Below, in pieces: positions 54,521-64,000 of a stretch of 64,000 bases of DNA. The notes beneath the pieces are model-generated. The model was not told the origin of the DNA and did no database searches. It saw nothing but the letters and a program-made list of their open reading frames with translations. A program made the translations under genes and the position numbers. The stretch comes from Corynebacterium camporealensis. Its GTDB lineage: Bacteria; Actinomycetota; Actinomycetes; Mycobacteriales; Mycobacteriaceae. Where the stretch lies: positions 1,565,815 to 1,629,814 of the forward strand of contig NZ_CP011311.1 in NCBI RefSeq assembly GCF_000980815.1. The letters run 5' to 3'. Positions within the stretch are counted from its first letter, which is position 1. Each line of letters starts with the position of its first letter.

Positions 54521-54553
54521 GACCGGGTCTCCCCTACTGGGGACGGCCCGGTC
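54521..54553 (+). terminator. Rho-independent terminator of the secreted-protein unit
   Basis: GACCGGG (54521-54527) pairs with CCCGGTC (54547-54553), with an inner CCCC/GGGG pairing, followed by TTTGCGT. Confidence 0.75.
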
Positions 54554-54612
54554 TTTGCGTATGCAGGCGAGCTAACGCTCGCCCAGTCCTTATTGGACTT
54601 GGGGAGTTTTAT

Positions 54613-55815
54613 TTAGAACAGTTCCTTGGTGGCGATGTCGGCACCTTCAACCAGGGACTGCAGTTTGGCCCAAGCAATCTGGTGGTGCAGGCGGCCGCCG
54701 AGGCCGCAGTCGGTGGAGGCGATGACTTTGTCCGGGCCCACCAGTTCGGCGAACTGGATGATGCGGTCGGCCACCAGGCGTGGGTGCTCCACGGCATTGG
54801 TGGAGTGCGATACGACGCCTGGGTAAATGACGGTGTTCTCTGGCAGGTCGCGGTTTTGCCACACGCGCCACTCATGCGCGTGGCGTGGGGAGGCGCCTTC
54901 GAAGGAAAAGCCGCCGACCTTGGCGCGCAGGATTTCATCAATGATGTCCTTGAAAGGCACGTCGGTGACGTGCGGGCCATGCCAGGAACCCCAGCAGATG
55001 TGCAGACGGGTTTGTTCACGCGGCAGGTCAGCAATGGAGTCGTTGAGCACGTCGATGCGCTCACGCAGGAAGGCTTGGAAGTCCTCGACGGTAGGTTCGG
55101 GAACGACGCTGTCCCAGGCTTCGGCCAGGTCCGGGGCATCGAATTGGACGGTCAGCCCGGCATCGGTGATGGTCTGGTATTCGGTCTTGAGTGCTTCACC
55201 GCAGGCACGGACGACGTCGATGTCGTTGTCGTAGTACTTGTTGGGAAGGCGTGCGGCAGCACCCGGGGACAATGCGGCGACGAAGCCGTCCTTGGCACCG
55301 GCGTTGTCGAGGGCATCGCGAAGCAATTGCACATCAGCGTTGACCTGGTCCTGGCCGATGTAGGTGACAGGGCCGGTAAATTCCGGGTTGGCGACCTTGT
55401 TACGGCCGGTGAAGATGCCGGAGTTGGGGTCGTTGTAGGCATCGGCAAAAAGCTTGCGGTCGCGGCGATCCTTCATCGACGACAAGCGGACCTTGCCGGG
55501 CTCGGAACGGACTTCATCGCCGATTTCCCAGCGATCCTTATCCGTCATGGTCAGCCCGCCCAAGCGGGTAAAGGAGTAGTTCCACCACGCGCCGTAGTCG
55601 ACGGCACCGGAGGTGATGTGGCCGTACTCTCCTTCGTTGATGATGTCGATGCCTAAATCGAGCTGACGCTTGACCACATCGGCAACGGAACGCTGCAGGA
55701 TGTCATGGAATTCGGAGCTCTCAATAGTGCCGGCGGCGCGACGCTGGTTGGCCTCCAGGAGTTCTGGAGTACGCGGCAGTGAGCCGACGTGGGTGGTACG
55801 AATCTTGTTGGCCAT
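54613..55815 (-). CDS. Single-domain MetE-like (cobalamin-independent methionine synthase family) enzyme
   Basis: A 400-residue Zn-dependent methyltransferase-type barrel, about half the length of MetE, corresponding to its C-terminal half. N-terminal TTHVGSLPRTPELLEANQ is typical. Likely zinc ligands are His272 and Cys274 (LHICWG), Glu306 (FSFEGA) and Cys370 (STDCGLGG). The substrate could be homocysteine or another thiol. The AAGGAG site is 5 bases upstream. An McbR box (55845-55860) lies in front, which ties the gene to sulfur-amino-acid control. Confidence 0.88.
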   Translation of the reverse strand: MANKIRTTHVGSLPRTPELLEANQRRAAGTIESSEFHDILQRSVADVVKRQLDLGIDIINEGEYGHITSGAVDYGAWWNYSFTRLGGLTMTDKDRWEIGDEVRSEPGKVRLSSMKDRRDRKLFADAYNDPNSGIFTGRNKVANPEFTGPVTYIGQDQVNADVQLLRDALDNAGAKDGFVAALSPGAAARLPNKYYDNDIDVVRACGEALKTEYQTITDAGLTVQFDAPDLAEAWDSVVPEPTVEDFQAFLRERIDVLNDSIADLPREQTRLHICWGSWHGPHVTDVPFKDIIDEILRAKVGGFSFEGASPRHAHEWRVWQNRDLPENTVIYPGVVSHSTNAVEHPRLVADRIIQFAELVGPDKVIASTDCGLGGRLHHQIAWAKLQSLVEGADIATKELF

Positions 55816-55844
55816 GTGCTCTCCTTCGAAACTGTTTCCCTAGA

Positions 55845-55860
55845 TAGACTGTGCGGTCTG
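55845..55860. promoter_or_regulatory. Probable McbR operator upstream of the MetE-like gene
   Basis: TAGAC, six bases, GTCTG matches nine of ten fixed bases of the McbR consensus TAGAC-N6-GTCTA. It lies about 30 bases before the ATG at 55815, overlapping where the promoter must be. McbR represses methionine and cysteine genes in C. glutamicum. Confidence 0.65.
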
Positions 55861-55905
55861 CCTTAGGGGAAATCAGTCGCTCGGGAGAGCTTTTATCCAA
55901 ATGGC

Positions 55906-58900
55906 CTAGCCTAAGATTCCGGCACCCATCGTCGCCTTCAGGTCACCCATGAGGTTGCCGGAGCGTTCCACGCGCAGGTGTTCGCCCAAGACCATCATGG
56001 TCGTTTCATCGCCATCAACCAGGGTGAGGTACACATCCGATTCACCCTTGTTGTTGACCAGGACCTGCTTGAGCTTGTGGATGTTGTCCATGGTGCACTG
56101 GTCGGTGCGCATCGTCAGGCGCAGCGGCAAGCCCGCACCGCCGCCCGGGCCGAGGTCAGGGACACGGATGTCAGAGCAGAACAACGACGTGCGCTCGTCA
56201 CGGATTTTCACCTGCACCTTGGCCAGGATGATGTTGTCTTCGACAATCTGCGGTGCCACCAGCGAGTAGACCTGGTTGAAGACCAGGATGTCGACCTGCG
56301 CGCCGTTGTGGTCTTCCATGTTCACAATGGCCCACGGCGAGCCGTCGCGCTTGGAGAAGCGACGGTCCACACCGGAGATGATGCCGCCGATGATGAGTTC
56401 TTGGCCATTGTGGATTTCGCCGTTGAGGATCTTGGTCAGCGGGGTATCCGTTTGCATACCGAGAGCTTCCTCGAAGCCATCGAGTGGGTGACCAGAGACG
56501 TACAAGCCGAGCATTTCGCGCTCGAGTGCCAGCTCATGCTTGCGGTCGAAGTTCTCATCCGGGATGTCGATGGCAAAGGCGTTGTTGGATTCCCCGCCGT
56601 CATCGCCACCAAGTCCGGCAAAGAGATCGAACTGACCCTTATCGGCTGCCTTCTTGGTGGTCTGGACTGCATCCACGGCATCTTCGTGGATGAGCATCAG
56701 TCCCTTGCGCGGATGACCCAGGGAGTCGAAAGCACCGGCCTTAATCAGCGATTCCGTGACGCGCTTCGAGCACGCAGCCAGCTCAATTTTGTCCAAGTAA
56801 TCCGAGAAGGAGGTGTACGCACCCTTTTCCCGGCGCGTCTTCACAATCGATTCCACGACTTCCGAGCCCACGTTGCGGATTGCGCCCATGCCAAAGCGGA
56901 TGTCGTCGCCGACTGCCTGGAAGGTCTCCTGGGATTCGTTGACATCCGGAGAGAGCACGCGGATACCTAAGTGGCGGCAGTCAGACAGGTAGATGGCGGA
57001 CTTGTCCTTCTTATCGCCCACCGAGGTCAGCAGTGCGGCCATGTATTCCGGGGCGTAGTAGGCCTTCAGGTACGCAGTCCAGAAGGACACCAAGCCGTAG
57101 CCGGCGGCGTGGGACTTGTTAAACGCGTACGATGCGAAAGGCTCAATCGTGCCCCAAAGTGCATCCATGGCGGATTTGGAGTAGCCGTTTTCCTGCATGC
57201 CGGACCAGAACTTGTCGTACTGCTGGGCGAGAACTTCCGGCTTCTTTTTACCCATGGCCTTACGGAAGCCATCTGCCTCACCAGCGGTGTAGTTGGCGAC
57301 CTTCTGCGAGATACGCATGATCTGCTCCTGGTACACGATAAGACCATAGGTCTCGTCCAGGATTTCCTTGAGTGGTTCTTCCAGCTCCGGGTGAATAGGC
57401 GTAATTTCTTTACGCCCGTTCTTACGATCGGCGTAGTCCCAGTGGGCGTTCACACCCATCGGGCCCGGACGGTAGAGCGCCAGCGATGCGACGATGTCTT
57501 TAAAACCGGTTGGCTTCATGCGCTTGAGCAGCTCCTGCATACCGCCGGAGTCCAGCTGGAACACGCCCAGGGTATCGCCGCGCGAGAGCAGGTCGTAGAC
57601 CTTGGACACGCTCGGGTCATCGGCATGCAAGTTCTCCAGCTCGATTTCCTCGCCGCGGTTTTTCTTGATGTTGGCCAGCGCATCGCCAATGACGGTGAGG
57701 TTACGCAGGCCCAGGAAGTCCATCTTCAGCAGTCCAATGGCCTCACACGCCGGGTAATCCCAGCCGGTGATGTACGCACCATCGGCAGGGCGCTTCCACA
57801 TCGGGATGTGGTCCATCAAGCGGACCGACGCCATAATCACTGCACAAGCGTGCACGCCGGCCTGGCGGACCACGCCCTCGAGACCACGGGCGGTCTCATA
57901 AATCTTGCGCACATCCGGATCCGTCTCAATCATCTGACGGACCTCGGTGGCCTCAGAATAACGCTCGTGCTCTGGATCAGTAATGCCCTTTAGCGGAATA
58001 TCCTTCGCCATAATCGCCGGCGGGAGTGCACCGTTGATGCGGTCAGCCATCTGGAAACCAGGCTGACCAAAGTGCACCTTCGCCGAGTCCTTAATGGCCT
58101 GCTTGGTCTTCACCGTGCCGAAGGTAATCACCTGGGCGACCTTGTCCTCGCCCCAGCGATCCGCGGCATAAGCAATCATTTCGTTGCGGCGGCGGTCATC
58201 GAAGTCGATATCGATATCCGGTGCGGAGGGACGCTCCGGGTTCAAGAAGCGCTCGAAGAGCAGGTCGTGCTCAATAGGGTCAATATTCGTAATGGTCAGC
58301 GCGTAAGCCACCAGCGCACCTGCTGCCGAACCACGGCCCGGACCAACCCAAATGCCTACCGAGCGAGCGTACTTAATCAGCTCTGCCACGATCAGGAAGT
58401 AGGACGGGTAGCCCTTCATATCAATAACGCTGATTTCGTATTCCGCACGCTCAATGTATTCGCGCGGCACCTCCTGGCCCGGGAAGCGATCCTGCAGACC
58501 AGCCATCACCTCATGGGTCAGCCACGAGGTTGGAGTGTAACCTTCCGGCACATCCGCAATCGGCATGCGGTCGTGGGTGTGCTCTTCCCAAATCTCGCCG
58601 TAGTCCTGCACGCGCTCGGCAATCCACAACGTGTTATCGCAACCATCCGGAACGGTGTCATCCCAGATTTCACGCATCTGTTCCGCAGTCTTGATGTAGT
58701 AACCCGTGCCATCAAACTTAAAGCGGTCCGGGTCCATGAAGGTCTTACCGGTCTGCACACACAGCATCGCCTCGTGCGACGGCGCCTGGGATTCCAGCAC
58801 GTAGTGGCAGTCATTGGTCACCAAAGGCGGCAGGTCCAGCTTGCGACCAATTTCCAGCAGGCCATCGCGCGTACGCTTTTCGATGTCCAAACCGTGGTCC

Positions 58901-59478
58901 ATCAACTCTAAGAAGAAGTTGTCCTTGCCGTAGATGTCCTGCCACATCGCCGCTGCTTCCAGCGCCTCATCGAATTGGCCCAGACGCAGGCGAGTTTGCA
59001 CATCACCGGACGGGCAACCAGTCGTCGCAATGATGCCTTCGGCGTGCTCAGCAATAAGCTCGGCATCCATACGCGGCCACTTACCCAGCTGGCCTTCATA
59101 CGACGCCAGCGAAGACAACGTGAACAGGTTCCTCAAGCCCGTAGCGTTTTCCGCCAACATCGTCTGGTGCAAATATGCACCGGATGCGGAGACATCGTCA
59201 CGCTTTTGGTCCGGGTTACCCCACAGCTGACGCTTTTTATTAAAACGCGAGCCCGGCGCCATGTAGGCCTCAATACCAATAATTGGTTTTACGCCCGCTG
59301 AGGTCATGCGCTTGTAGAACGCATCGGAGCCATACATATTGCCGTGGTCAGTCATGCCGACAGCGGGCATGCCCTGGCGGACCACCTCATCAGCCAGCAT
59401 GTCCACCTTGGCCATGCCGTCCAGCATGGAAAACTCGGTGTGGTTGTGCAGGTGGACGAAGGAGGATTTTTTGGCCAT
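55906..59478 (-). CDS. dnaE: DNA polymerase III alpha subunit DnaE
   Basis: The replicative polymerase subunit, 1190 residues. The N-terminal PHP domain starts [18 protein letters not shown] and contains [10 protein letters not shown]. The catalytic palm has [17 protein letters not shown] and [11 protein letters not shown] (aspartates near residue 417). The fingers carry the [10 protein letters not shown] motif, and the C-terminus has an OB fold ([11 protein letters not shown]). An intact PHP His set suggests possible proofreading, as reported for mycobacterial DnaE1. The ATG is 7 bases after TAATAT, so it is likely leaderless. It is divergent from rarD. Confidence 0.97.
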   Translation of the reverse strand: MAKKSSFVHLHNHTEFSMLDGMAKVDMLADEVVRQGMPAVGMTDHGNMYGSDAFYKRMTSAGVKPIIGIEAYMAPGSRFNKKRQLWGNPDQKRDDVSASGAYLHQTMLAENATGLRNLFTLSSLASYEGQLGKWPRMDAELIAEHAEGIIATTGCPSGDVQTRLRLGQFDEALEAAAMWQDIYGKDNFFLELMDHGLDIEKRTRDGLLEIGRKLDLPPLVTNDCHYVLESQAPSHEAMLCVQTGKTFMDPDRFKFDGTGYYIKTAEQMREIWDDTVPDGCDNTLWIAERVQDYGEIWEEHTHDRMPIADVPEGYTPTSWLTHEVMAGLQDRFPGQEVPREYIERAEYEISVIDMKGYPSYFLIVAELIKYARSVGIWVGPGRGSAAGALVAYALTITNIDPIEHDLLFERFLNPERPSAPDIDIDFDDRRRNEMIAYAADRWGEDKVAQVITFGTVKTKQAIKDSAKVHFGQPGFQMADRINGALPPAIMAKDIPLKGITDPEHERYSEATEVRQMIETDPDVRKIYETARGLEGVVRQAGVHACAVIMASVRLMDHIPMWKRPADGAYITGWDYPACEAIGLLKMDFLGLRNLTVIGDALANIKKNRGEEIELENLHADDPSVSKVYDLLSRGDTLGVFQLDSGGMQELLKRMKPTGFKDIVASLALYRPGPMGVNAHWDYADRKNGRKEITPIHPELEEPLKEILDETYGLIVYQEQIMRISQKVANYTAGEADGFRKAMGKKKPEVLAQQYDKFWSGMQENGYSKSAMDALWGTIEPFASYAFNKSHAAGYGLVSFWTAYLKAYYAPEYMAALLTSVGDKKDKSAIYLSDCRHLGIRVLSPDVNESQETFQAVGDDIRFGMGAIRNVGSEVVESIVKTRREKGAYTSFSDYLDKIELAACSKRVTESLIKAGAFDSLGHPRKGLMLIHEDAVDAVQTTKKAADKGQFDLFAGLGGDDGGESNNAFAIDIPDENFDRKHELALEREMLGLYVSGHPLDGFEEALGMQTDTPLTKILNGEIHNGQELIIGGIISGVDRRFSKRDGSPWAIVNMEDHNGAQVDILVFNQVYSLVAPQIVEDNIILAKVQVKIRDERTSLFCSDIRVPDLGPGGGAGLPLRLTMRTDQCTMDNIHKLKQVLVNNKGESDVYLTLVDGDETTMMVLGEHLRVERSGNLMGDLKATMGAGILG

Positions 59479-59485
59479 GGGCTAA

Positions 59486-59491
59486 ATATTA
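59486..59491 (-). promoter_or_regulatory. Leaderless promoter -10 box for dnaE
   Basis: The minus strand reads TAATAT, 7 bases, then ATG 59478. Confidence 0.55.
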
Positions 59492-59539
59492 GCGCCTGCG
59501 TCAAACCCCCAAAAAGGCCCACCGTGACGGCGAAAGCGT

Positions 59540-59545
59540 TAGGGT
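59540..59545 (+). promoter_or_regulatory. Leaderless promoter -10 box for rarD
   Basis: TAGGGT, 7 bases, then ATG 59553. With the dnaE box it makes a compact divergent promoter pair. Confidence 0.5.
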
Positions 59546-59552
59546 GTTTCCC

Positions 59553-60467
59553 ATGCTCTACACCCTGGCCGCCTACTTGATGTGGGGGCTTTTCCCTGCG
59601 TTCTTTCCGCTGCTGCTGCCAGCATCCCCGCTAGAAATCCTGGCTCACCGCATCCTCTGGACCGCGGTACTAGTCACCGGTTTCCTGTTTCTTACTGGCG
59701 GCTGGCGCGAATTGCGTGCCATGCCTGCGCGCACCTGGGCATGGATGCTGGCTTGTGGTATGGCAGTCACCATCAACTGGGGTACTTACGTCGTCGCGGT
59801 CAACAACGACCACGTTGCCGATGCCGCATTGGGTTACTTCATCAACCCGTTAGTCTCCGTCGCACTGGGTGTCATCGTGCTCAAAGAAGCACTCAACAAA
59901 GCCCAGATGACCTCCATCGGCATCGCTTTCATTGCCGTCCTCTGGCTCACGTTTGCCAACGGCCAGGCCCCGTACATCTCCCTTGCGCTGGCCTTCAGCT
60001 TCGGCATTTACGGCCTGCTGAAGAAACAAACCAATGTCTCCTCCACTGCCTCTGTGGCTGCCGAAACCATCGTCATGCTGCCCATCGCATTGGGCTACAT
60101 CGGCTACCTCACCATCCAGGGCGAATCCACCTTCGGCAACGAAGGTGCCACTCACACCGTGCTGATGATCTGCTCCGGTCTAGTCACCGCACTACCGCTG
60201 CTGTGCTTTGCCAAGGGCGCCAAACTCATCCCCCTGGCTACTGTCGGCATGCTGCAATACACCACCCCAATCCTGCAGGTCCTCTGGGCCGTCTATGTCA
60301 CCCAAGAGCACATGCCTGCCGAACGCTGGATCGGCTTCGGCATCATCTGGGTCGCCGTCATCATCTACCTGGCCGACCTACTGCGCCAACACCGCAAAGC
60401 AAAGAAACAAGCCCGCGGACCAGTAGAAATCCGCAAAATCAACCCCGAACAAGTCCCCGATACTTAG
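59553..60467 (+). CDS. rarD: EamA-family transporter RarD
   Basis: A 304-residue membrane carrier of the drug/metabolite superfamily with ten predicted helices. The RarD start MLYTLAAYLMWGLFPAFFPL and the segments LEILAHRILWTAVLVTG, NWGTYVVAVNNDHVADAALG and ALPLLCFAKGAKLIPLATVG followed by LQYTTPILQ are characteristic. In other bacteria RarD is linked to chloramphenicol tolerance; the natural substrate is unknown. ATG 59553 is preferred to GTG 59544 because it fits the helix start and a leaderless promoter. The C-terminal 30 residues are basic. Confidence 0.93.
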   Translation: MLYTLAAYLMWGLFPAFFPLLLPASPLEILAHRILWTAVLVTGFLFLTGGWRELRAMPARTWAWMLACGMAVTINWGTYVVAVNNDHVADAALGYFINPLVSVALGVIVLKEALNKAQMTSIGIAFIAVLWLTFANGQAPYISLALAFSFGIYGLLKKQTNVSSTASVAAETIVMLPIALGYIGYLTIQGESTFGNEGATHTVLMICSGLVTALPLLCFAKGAKLIPLATVGMLQYTTPILQVLWAVYVTQEHMPAERWIGFGIIWVAVIIYLADLLRQHRKAKKQARGPVEIRKINPEQVPDT

Positions 60468-60730
60468 CGACGGCCGCGCAGTTCCTCCCGTGCCTGCTGC
60501 GCTTTACGACGCCGCTCCTGCTCCAGCTCACCATCTAACGCCCAGCGCGGCATCATCACCACCAAAATAGCTGCGTTGACCACCATGAACCCAGCAAAGA
60601 ACATCGAGGTTCCACTTCCCTCACCCGTGACCAACATGAACACAATCGCAATCACGCACAGCAACAACGCCGCCCACGCAGCAATGTAGCCAAACTTATA
60701 GTTGGGCAACCAGGACGAGAAATTCTTCAT
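60464..60730 (-). CDS. Small membrane protein (88 residues)
   Basis: Two hydrophobic segments (about 14-35 and 44-60: AAWAALLLCVIAIVFMLVTG and MFFAGFMVVNAAILVVMMP) and an Arg/Glu/Gln-rich cytoplasmic tail (LEQERRRKAQQAREELRGRR). I do not recognise the family. The ATG is preceded by TAAGGTGGCGGC, which can be read either as a ribosome site or as a -10 box for a leaderless start. Its end overlaps the convergent rarD by 4 bases. Confidence 0.75.
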   Translation of the reverse strand: MKNFSSWLPNYKFGYIAAWAALLLCVIAIVFMLVTGEGSGTSMFFAGFMVVNAAILVVMMPRWALDGELEQERRRKAQQAREELRGRR

Positions 60731-60791
60731 GCCGCCACCTTAGCAATGCAACGCATCACAGTCGTTGCGCATGACTAAGACGCTGCAGCGA

Positions 60792-61298
60792 TTAGGCGGA
60801 CTTCTTCTGCTCGCGACGTTGCAGAAACGTGTCGATGCCCCACCATCCCAGCGGCGTAAACAGCACCGCAATCAACCAGTACATCAACCAGAAACTCCCG
60901 ATGTGCCAACCGGTAATCGCAATGCCAATAGCCAGCAGCACTGCCGTAATGGCACTGGCCACCACGCACTTCTTCAGCCCATCAGCACTACTCGTGCCTA
61001 CCGAGATTTCAGTACTGCCGTTGAGCTTCCGGTCCACAGCAGCAATCACATCGCGACCAAAGACTACGGAGAAAGAAATATAAAACGCCGCAAAGCCATG
61101 CATGAAGCTAGCCTGGTTCTCCTGGCTCAACGTGTAATAGGTAAAGCCCAACAACACCAGGTCAATTACCGGTGTGGCAATCAACAGCGCGATACCCGCT
61201 CGCGGCAGCTTAAAGAAGTACCGGAAGGCAAACCCTAAGAGCAGACAAGCCCAAAAGGTTATTTCAGCGAGGAGCACTCCAAAAAACTGAACCCACAA
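60792..61298 (-). CDS. Four-helix membrane protein of unknown function
   Basis: A 168-residue protein with four or five hydrophobic segments (about 8-27, 33-52, 65-80, 112-130, 135-155). Recognisable stretches are LPRAGIALLIATPVIDLVLL and SFWLMYWLIAVLFTPLGWWG. It resembles the YmcC-type integral membrane family in layout; the function is unknown. The apparent start is TTG with GAGGA upstream. It ends with a short basic tail. 61 bases separate it from the 60464-60730 gene. Confidence 0.72.
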   Translation of the reverse strand: MWVQFFGVLLAEITFWACLLLGFAFRYFFKLPRAGIALLIATPVIDLVLLGFTYYTLSQENQASFMHGFAAFYISFSVVFGRDVIAAVDRKLNGSTEISVGTSSADGLKKCVVASAITAVLLAIGIAITGWHIGSFWLMYWLIAVLFTPLGWWGIDTFLQRREQKKSA

Positions 61299-61345
61299 AA
61301 GTCCTCAGCTTTCCTATGTTGAAACTCAAATTAATTAGACACAGG

Positions 61346-63118
61346 TTAACCCAGCAGCTGGCGGCTTGCGAGGTCTTGGTAGAGCGGGCTGGTTTCCAGC
61401 AGCTCTTCGTGGGTGCCGGTGGCGGCGACGCGACCGTCGTCCATGACGATGATTTGGTCGGCGTCGGTGACCGTCGATAGGCGGTGGGCGACTACGACGA
61501 GGGTGCGGCCCTCGGCGGTGTCTTCGATGGCATCGAGGATGAGCTGTTCGTTGCGGGAGTCGACAGCAGACGTCGGCTCGTCGAGAAGCAGAATCGGCGA
61601 TTCCATCAGCAGCATGCGCGCCAAGGCCAGGCGTTGGCGCTGGCCACCAGAGAGGCTGACTCCCCTATCGCCGATGACGGTATCGAGGCCTTGTGCGGAT
61701 TCGAATCTTTCAGCCATGCCGACTTTGCGGAGTGCTTCCCAGCATTTTTCGTCGGTTGCTTGTGCAGAGGCCAAGCGCAGGTTGTCGCGTACGGTACCGG
61801 CCAGTACGGCGGCTTCCTGTTCGACGTAACCGACGGAGTGGCGCACGGTCTCACGGGAGAGGCCTTCCATGTCCTGATCACCTAACAGCAATGTGCCGGA
61901 GTCGGGATCGTAGAAGCGCTGGATAAGCGACAGCGTGGTGGACTTACCGGAGCCGCTCGGACCGACGAACGCGGTGGTCTTGCCCGCGGGGATATCGAAG
62001 CTCACACCGTGGAGGACCTCAGTGCGGGTTTCTTTTTCCTCGTTGTCGGAGTCGTCGACACTGGTGTAGGAGAACTTCACGTCACGGAATGCCAACGAGG
62101 ACGCAGGCTTAGCGGCTTTGCCGTGGTTGCTTTCGGCAGGAATCTCCATGACTTCCTGAATGCGTTCGATAGCACCCATCGCAGAGCGGATGGTGGTCAA
62201 CGAGCTAAAGATCATGCCCAGCGGGGATGCCACCATGAACAGGTAGAGCACGAAAGCAACCAGGTCACCAATGCTGATATCGCCGGTGGCCACGCGGGCA
62301 CCACCGATGCCCAGGACGAGCAGGAAGCTGCCCTGTATCGCTAGGCCACTGGCCGGGTAGAGTGTGCCTTCAATAAGCGCGATGCGCTTGCCTTCCGAGA
62401 ATGCACGGTCGGCTTCATCGACGAGGTCCTTTTCGACACGGTCTTGGGCATTAGCCGCGCGAATTGTGCGCACAGCTACCAGGGCACGGTCCATGCCAGC
62501 GCCCAGCAGGCCAACGTGCTTTTGCAGCAGCTTCGTATGGCGCTGAATCTTGCTGGAAACACTAATGACGATCACCAGCAGCAGCGTCATCACGGCCACG
62601 ACGATGCCGAGCATCACCACATCGATCGTGGCCATGAGCACGATGGCGCCGATGATGGTCACGATGCCGGCGACGGCATCGACAAGTCCGCCCATAAAGG
62701 CGCTGCGAATCACGGTCGTATCCGAGCCCAAGCGGGTAACCAGGTCACCGGTGCGCATGCGGTCGAAGGTCGCAATCGGTAGGCGCAGCATACGACCAAT
62801 GAGCTGGCTGCGCGTATGAAAGACTGCTGACTCCGCTGTACGCGAGAGCACGTACATCTGGAATGCCTGGGCAACAGAGCCAATAAGCAAAATCACGACC
62901 AGCCAGACCACGACATCAGCAATTGGGTCTTGACCGACTTTGCTGATGATGTCGTTGACGAGCATCGGCTGCAGCAAGCCTGCGGCAGCACCGACCAGCG
63001 CCAACACGATGGCCAGGGCCAGGGCTCCCTTATGGAAAGCCAGCATGCCCAACAGCGCACGAAACGCTCCAGCCTTGTTCTTAATAGGAGGCAGTTCTAC
63101 TCCCTCGGTCATAGTCAT
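61346..63118 (-). CDS. ABC exporter, fused membrane and ATPase domains
   Basis: A 590-residue half-transporter (type IV/B-type exporter). The six-helix membrane domain spans about 30-320 with EAA-like loop RMRTGDLVTRLGSDTTVIRS. The nucleotide-binding domain carries Walker A VGPSGSGKSTTLSLI, Q-loop GYVEQEAAVLAGTVRDNLRL, signature SLSGGQRQRLALARML, Walker B ILLLDEPTSAVD and switch VVVAHRLSTV. It probably forms a homodimer exporting lipids or drugs; the substrate is unknown. ATG 63118 lies 6 bases after TAGACT. No partner transporter gene is adjacent. Confidence 0.92.
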   Translation of the reverse strand: MTMTEGVELPPIKNKAGAFRALLGMLAFHKGALALAIVLALVGAAAGLLQPMLVNDIISKVGQDPIADVVVWLVVILLIGSVAQAFQMYVLSRTAESAVFHTRSQLIGRMLRLPIATFDRMRTGDLVTRLGSDTTVIRSAFMGGLVDAVAGIVTIIGAIVLMATIDVVMLGIVVAVMTLLLVIVISVSSKIQRHTKLLQKHVGLLGAGMDRALVAVRTIRAANAQDRVEKDLVDEADRAFSEGKRIALIEGTLYPASGLAIQGSFLLVLGIGGARVATGDISIGDLVAFVLYLFMVASPLGMIFSSLTTIRSAMGAIERIQEVMEIPAESNHGKAAKPASSLAFRDVKFSYTSVDDSDNEEKETRTEVLHGVSFDIPAGKTTAFVGPSGSGKSTTLSLIQRFYDPDSGTLLLGDQDMEGLSRETVRHSVGYVEQEAAVLAGTVRDNLRLASAQATDEKCWEALRKVGMAERFESAQGLDTVIGDRGVSLSGGQRQRLALARMLLMESPILLLDEPTSAVDSRNEQLILDAIEDTAEGRTLVVVAHRLSTVTDADQIIVMDDGRVAATGTHEELLETSPLYQDLASRQLLG

Positions 63119-63124
63119 GCGAGA

Positions 63125-63130
63125 AGTCTA
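63125..63130 (-). promoter_or_regulatory. Leaderless promoter -10 box for the ABC exporter
   Basis: The minus strand reads TAGACT, 6 bases, then ATG 63118. Confidence 0.5.
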
Positions 63131-63163
63131 CAACCGATGCAAAATTAAGATTTTTGGGCTAGC

Positions 63164-63670
63164 TTAAGCAGCCTGCATGCCGCGTACGTAGGCGATTTGG
63201 CCGAAGTGCTGAGTGATGTCGTTGAGAATCGACACGATGCGCACACCCACGGTGGCCTCATAGGGGTCATTCGGGATGACCTTGCCGAGGTCCTCTTCGC
63301 TCAGACCGTCAAGAATCTGCTTGGTCTGCTTGTACACCGCGGCGTAGTAGTCCAGCAGCACCTGGGAATCCATGACGTCGAAGGCGTCGACCTGTTCAGA
63401 GCTATGGCCGTAACCGATATCAGCCTTGTCATAGGGCAGGTCGAGTTTCTCCTGCCAACCGTTGCTGTACACCTCATCAGTACCGGTCAGTGCTGCCATC
63501 TGGGCGTCTTCGCAACGGGCGATGTGCCAGACTAACCAGCCAATGGAGTTGGCATCGGCAGTCGGTCGCCACAGCAGCTGCTCGCCAATGAGGTTGCTGA
63601 GCTGTTCGGGTAGTTCGTCGTTGATGCGGTCAAAAGATTCGACAAGAAGGTCTTTGTAGGAAGTACTCAT
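63164..63670 (-). CDS. DinB/DUF664 family protein, probably mycothiol-dependent
   Basis: A 168-residue four-helix protein of the DinB_2 fold. Likely metal-ligand histidines are in SIGWLVWHIARCEDAQMAAL and DITQHFGQIAYVRGMQ, and the usual N-terminal histidine is less clear. Relatives in actinobacteria are thiol S-transferases using mycothiol, so detoxification of electrophiles is the best guess. The ribosome site GGAAGG is very close to ATG 63670. It is 46 bases from the ABC exporter start and same strand. Confidence 0.82.
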   Translation of the reverse strand: MSTSYKDLLVESFDRINDELPEQLSNLIGEQLLWRPTADANSIGWLVWHIARCEDAQMAALTGTDEVYSNGWQEKLDLPYDKADIGYGHSSEQVDAFDVMDSQVLLDYYAAVYKQTKQILDGLSEEDLGKVIPNDPYEATVGVRIVSILNDITQHFGQIAYVRGMQAA

Positions 63671-63687
63671 GCCTTCCGGTTTACCAG

Positions 63688-64000
63688 TTAATGCGGAACG
63701 CGGACGCTAAATGAGCCCCAGGCGGCATCGGCTGGTGCGGGCTCCACCGTGGTCACGTGTGGTTTTTCGGCAATTGCGCGCAAAGTATCGGGATCGTCCC
63801 AGATCACCACAGCACTGACAGTATCGGGCGCAGGAATATCGCCAATGCCCGATAATGCTTCACCGGCGCGCTCGAAGACGGTGTTGATGACATCGACGCG
63901 TGTTTCGCCATCGATAGGCTCAGGCACAGCGATGTGCGCGGAATTGCCGACGATGATCGCGCTCATGCGCTGGGCGTCCTCGACGGAGGCGGCAGCGGCT
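63688..64000 (-). CDS. Unrecognised protein, probably cut by the window end
   Basis: The frame ends at 63688 and is open to the edge of the window. The visible 104 residues contain SAIIVGNSAHIAVPEPIDGE, TVSAVVIWDDPDTLRAIAEK and end WGSFSVRVPH. An ATG at 63966 could start a 92-residue protein, but its only nearby GAGG is 11 bases away, and the sequence before it (AASVEDAQRM) has protein-like composition and GC-rich third bases. I therefore treat it as a partial gene. The family is unknown. It is 17 bases upstream of the DinB gene on the same strand. Confidence 0.55.
   Translation of the reverse strand, partial: AAAASVEDAQRMSAIIVGNSAHIAVPEPIDGETRVDVINTVFERAGEALSGIGDIPAPDTVSAVVIWDDPDTLRAIAEKPHVTTVEPAPADAAWGSFSVRVPH

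Noticed and set aside
55822..55840. GAAAC-A-GTTTC palindrome before the MetE-like gene as a LexA box
   Set aside because: It lacks the TCGAA...TTCGA outer bases and has the wrong length for the corynebacterial LexA site; it also overlaps the ribosome site.

Overview
This window is core chromosome of a Corynebacterium species with roughly 60% GC (judged by eye). Several things point to that genus. The histidine operon runs hisD-hisC-hisB-small ORF-MFS-hisH-hisA-impA-hisF-hisI. The block ftsY-smc-acyP-(carrier)-mutM-rnc-DUF177-sepIVA is in the order shared by corynebacteria and mycobacteria. There are operator-like sequences for AmtR (gdhA) and McbR (a MetE-family gene), a mycothiol-type DinB protein, and many GTG/TTG starts and leaderless promoters. 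I see no rRNA, tRNA, insertion sequence, prophage or CRISPR array. Most genes lie on the minus strand.

Layout. 1-3250: the 5' part of ffh, then the nitrogen-signalling pair glnD-glnK. 3310-9484: a complete Mrp-type Na+/H+ antiporter operon (A with B fused, then C, D, E, F, G), in the place where amtB would be expected beside glnK. 9809-20727: ftsY, smc, acyP, a sodium/alanine-type symporter, mutM, rnc, DUF177, a membrane protein and the SepIVA homologue. 20861-29258: central metabolism, with gdhA, glycerate kinase, an M20 amidohydrolase, glycogen phosphorylase and pyruvate kinase. 29448-40131: lgt, a TrpC-like protein with changed catalytic residues, a Trp-associated membrane protein and the long his operon, preceded by a structured leader. 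40372-47964: a YbjN-like protein, a membrane protein and lipoprotein pair, a TetR regulator, glgX, an exonuclease-BRCT fusion and an unrecognised protein. 48102-51669: a small RelA/SpoT-type alarmone synthetase, an S4 RNA-binding protein, a small membrane protein, a YigZ/IMPACT protein and ilvA. 51864-54471: two tandem secreted proteins with hydrophobic C-terminal segments. 54613-63118: a single-domain MetE-like enzyme with an McbR box, dnaE, rarD, two membrane proteins and an ABC exporter. 63164-64000: a DinB/DUF664 protein and the 3' part of one more gene.

The genes are mostly housekeeping: protein targeting (ffh, ftsY, lgt), chromosome maintenance (smc, dnaE, mutM), nitrogen assimilation (glnK, glnD, gdhA), glycogen turnover (glgP, glgX) and amino-acid synthesis (his, ilvA, MetE-like). 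I did not find a clear new defence or mobile system. The most notable items are the Mrp operon beside glnK, the degenerate TrpC paralogue, the PH-like/exonuclease/BRCT fusion, the paired secreted proteins, the T-box-like his leader, the two regulatory boxes and a run of at least 14 apparently leaderless genes.
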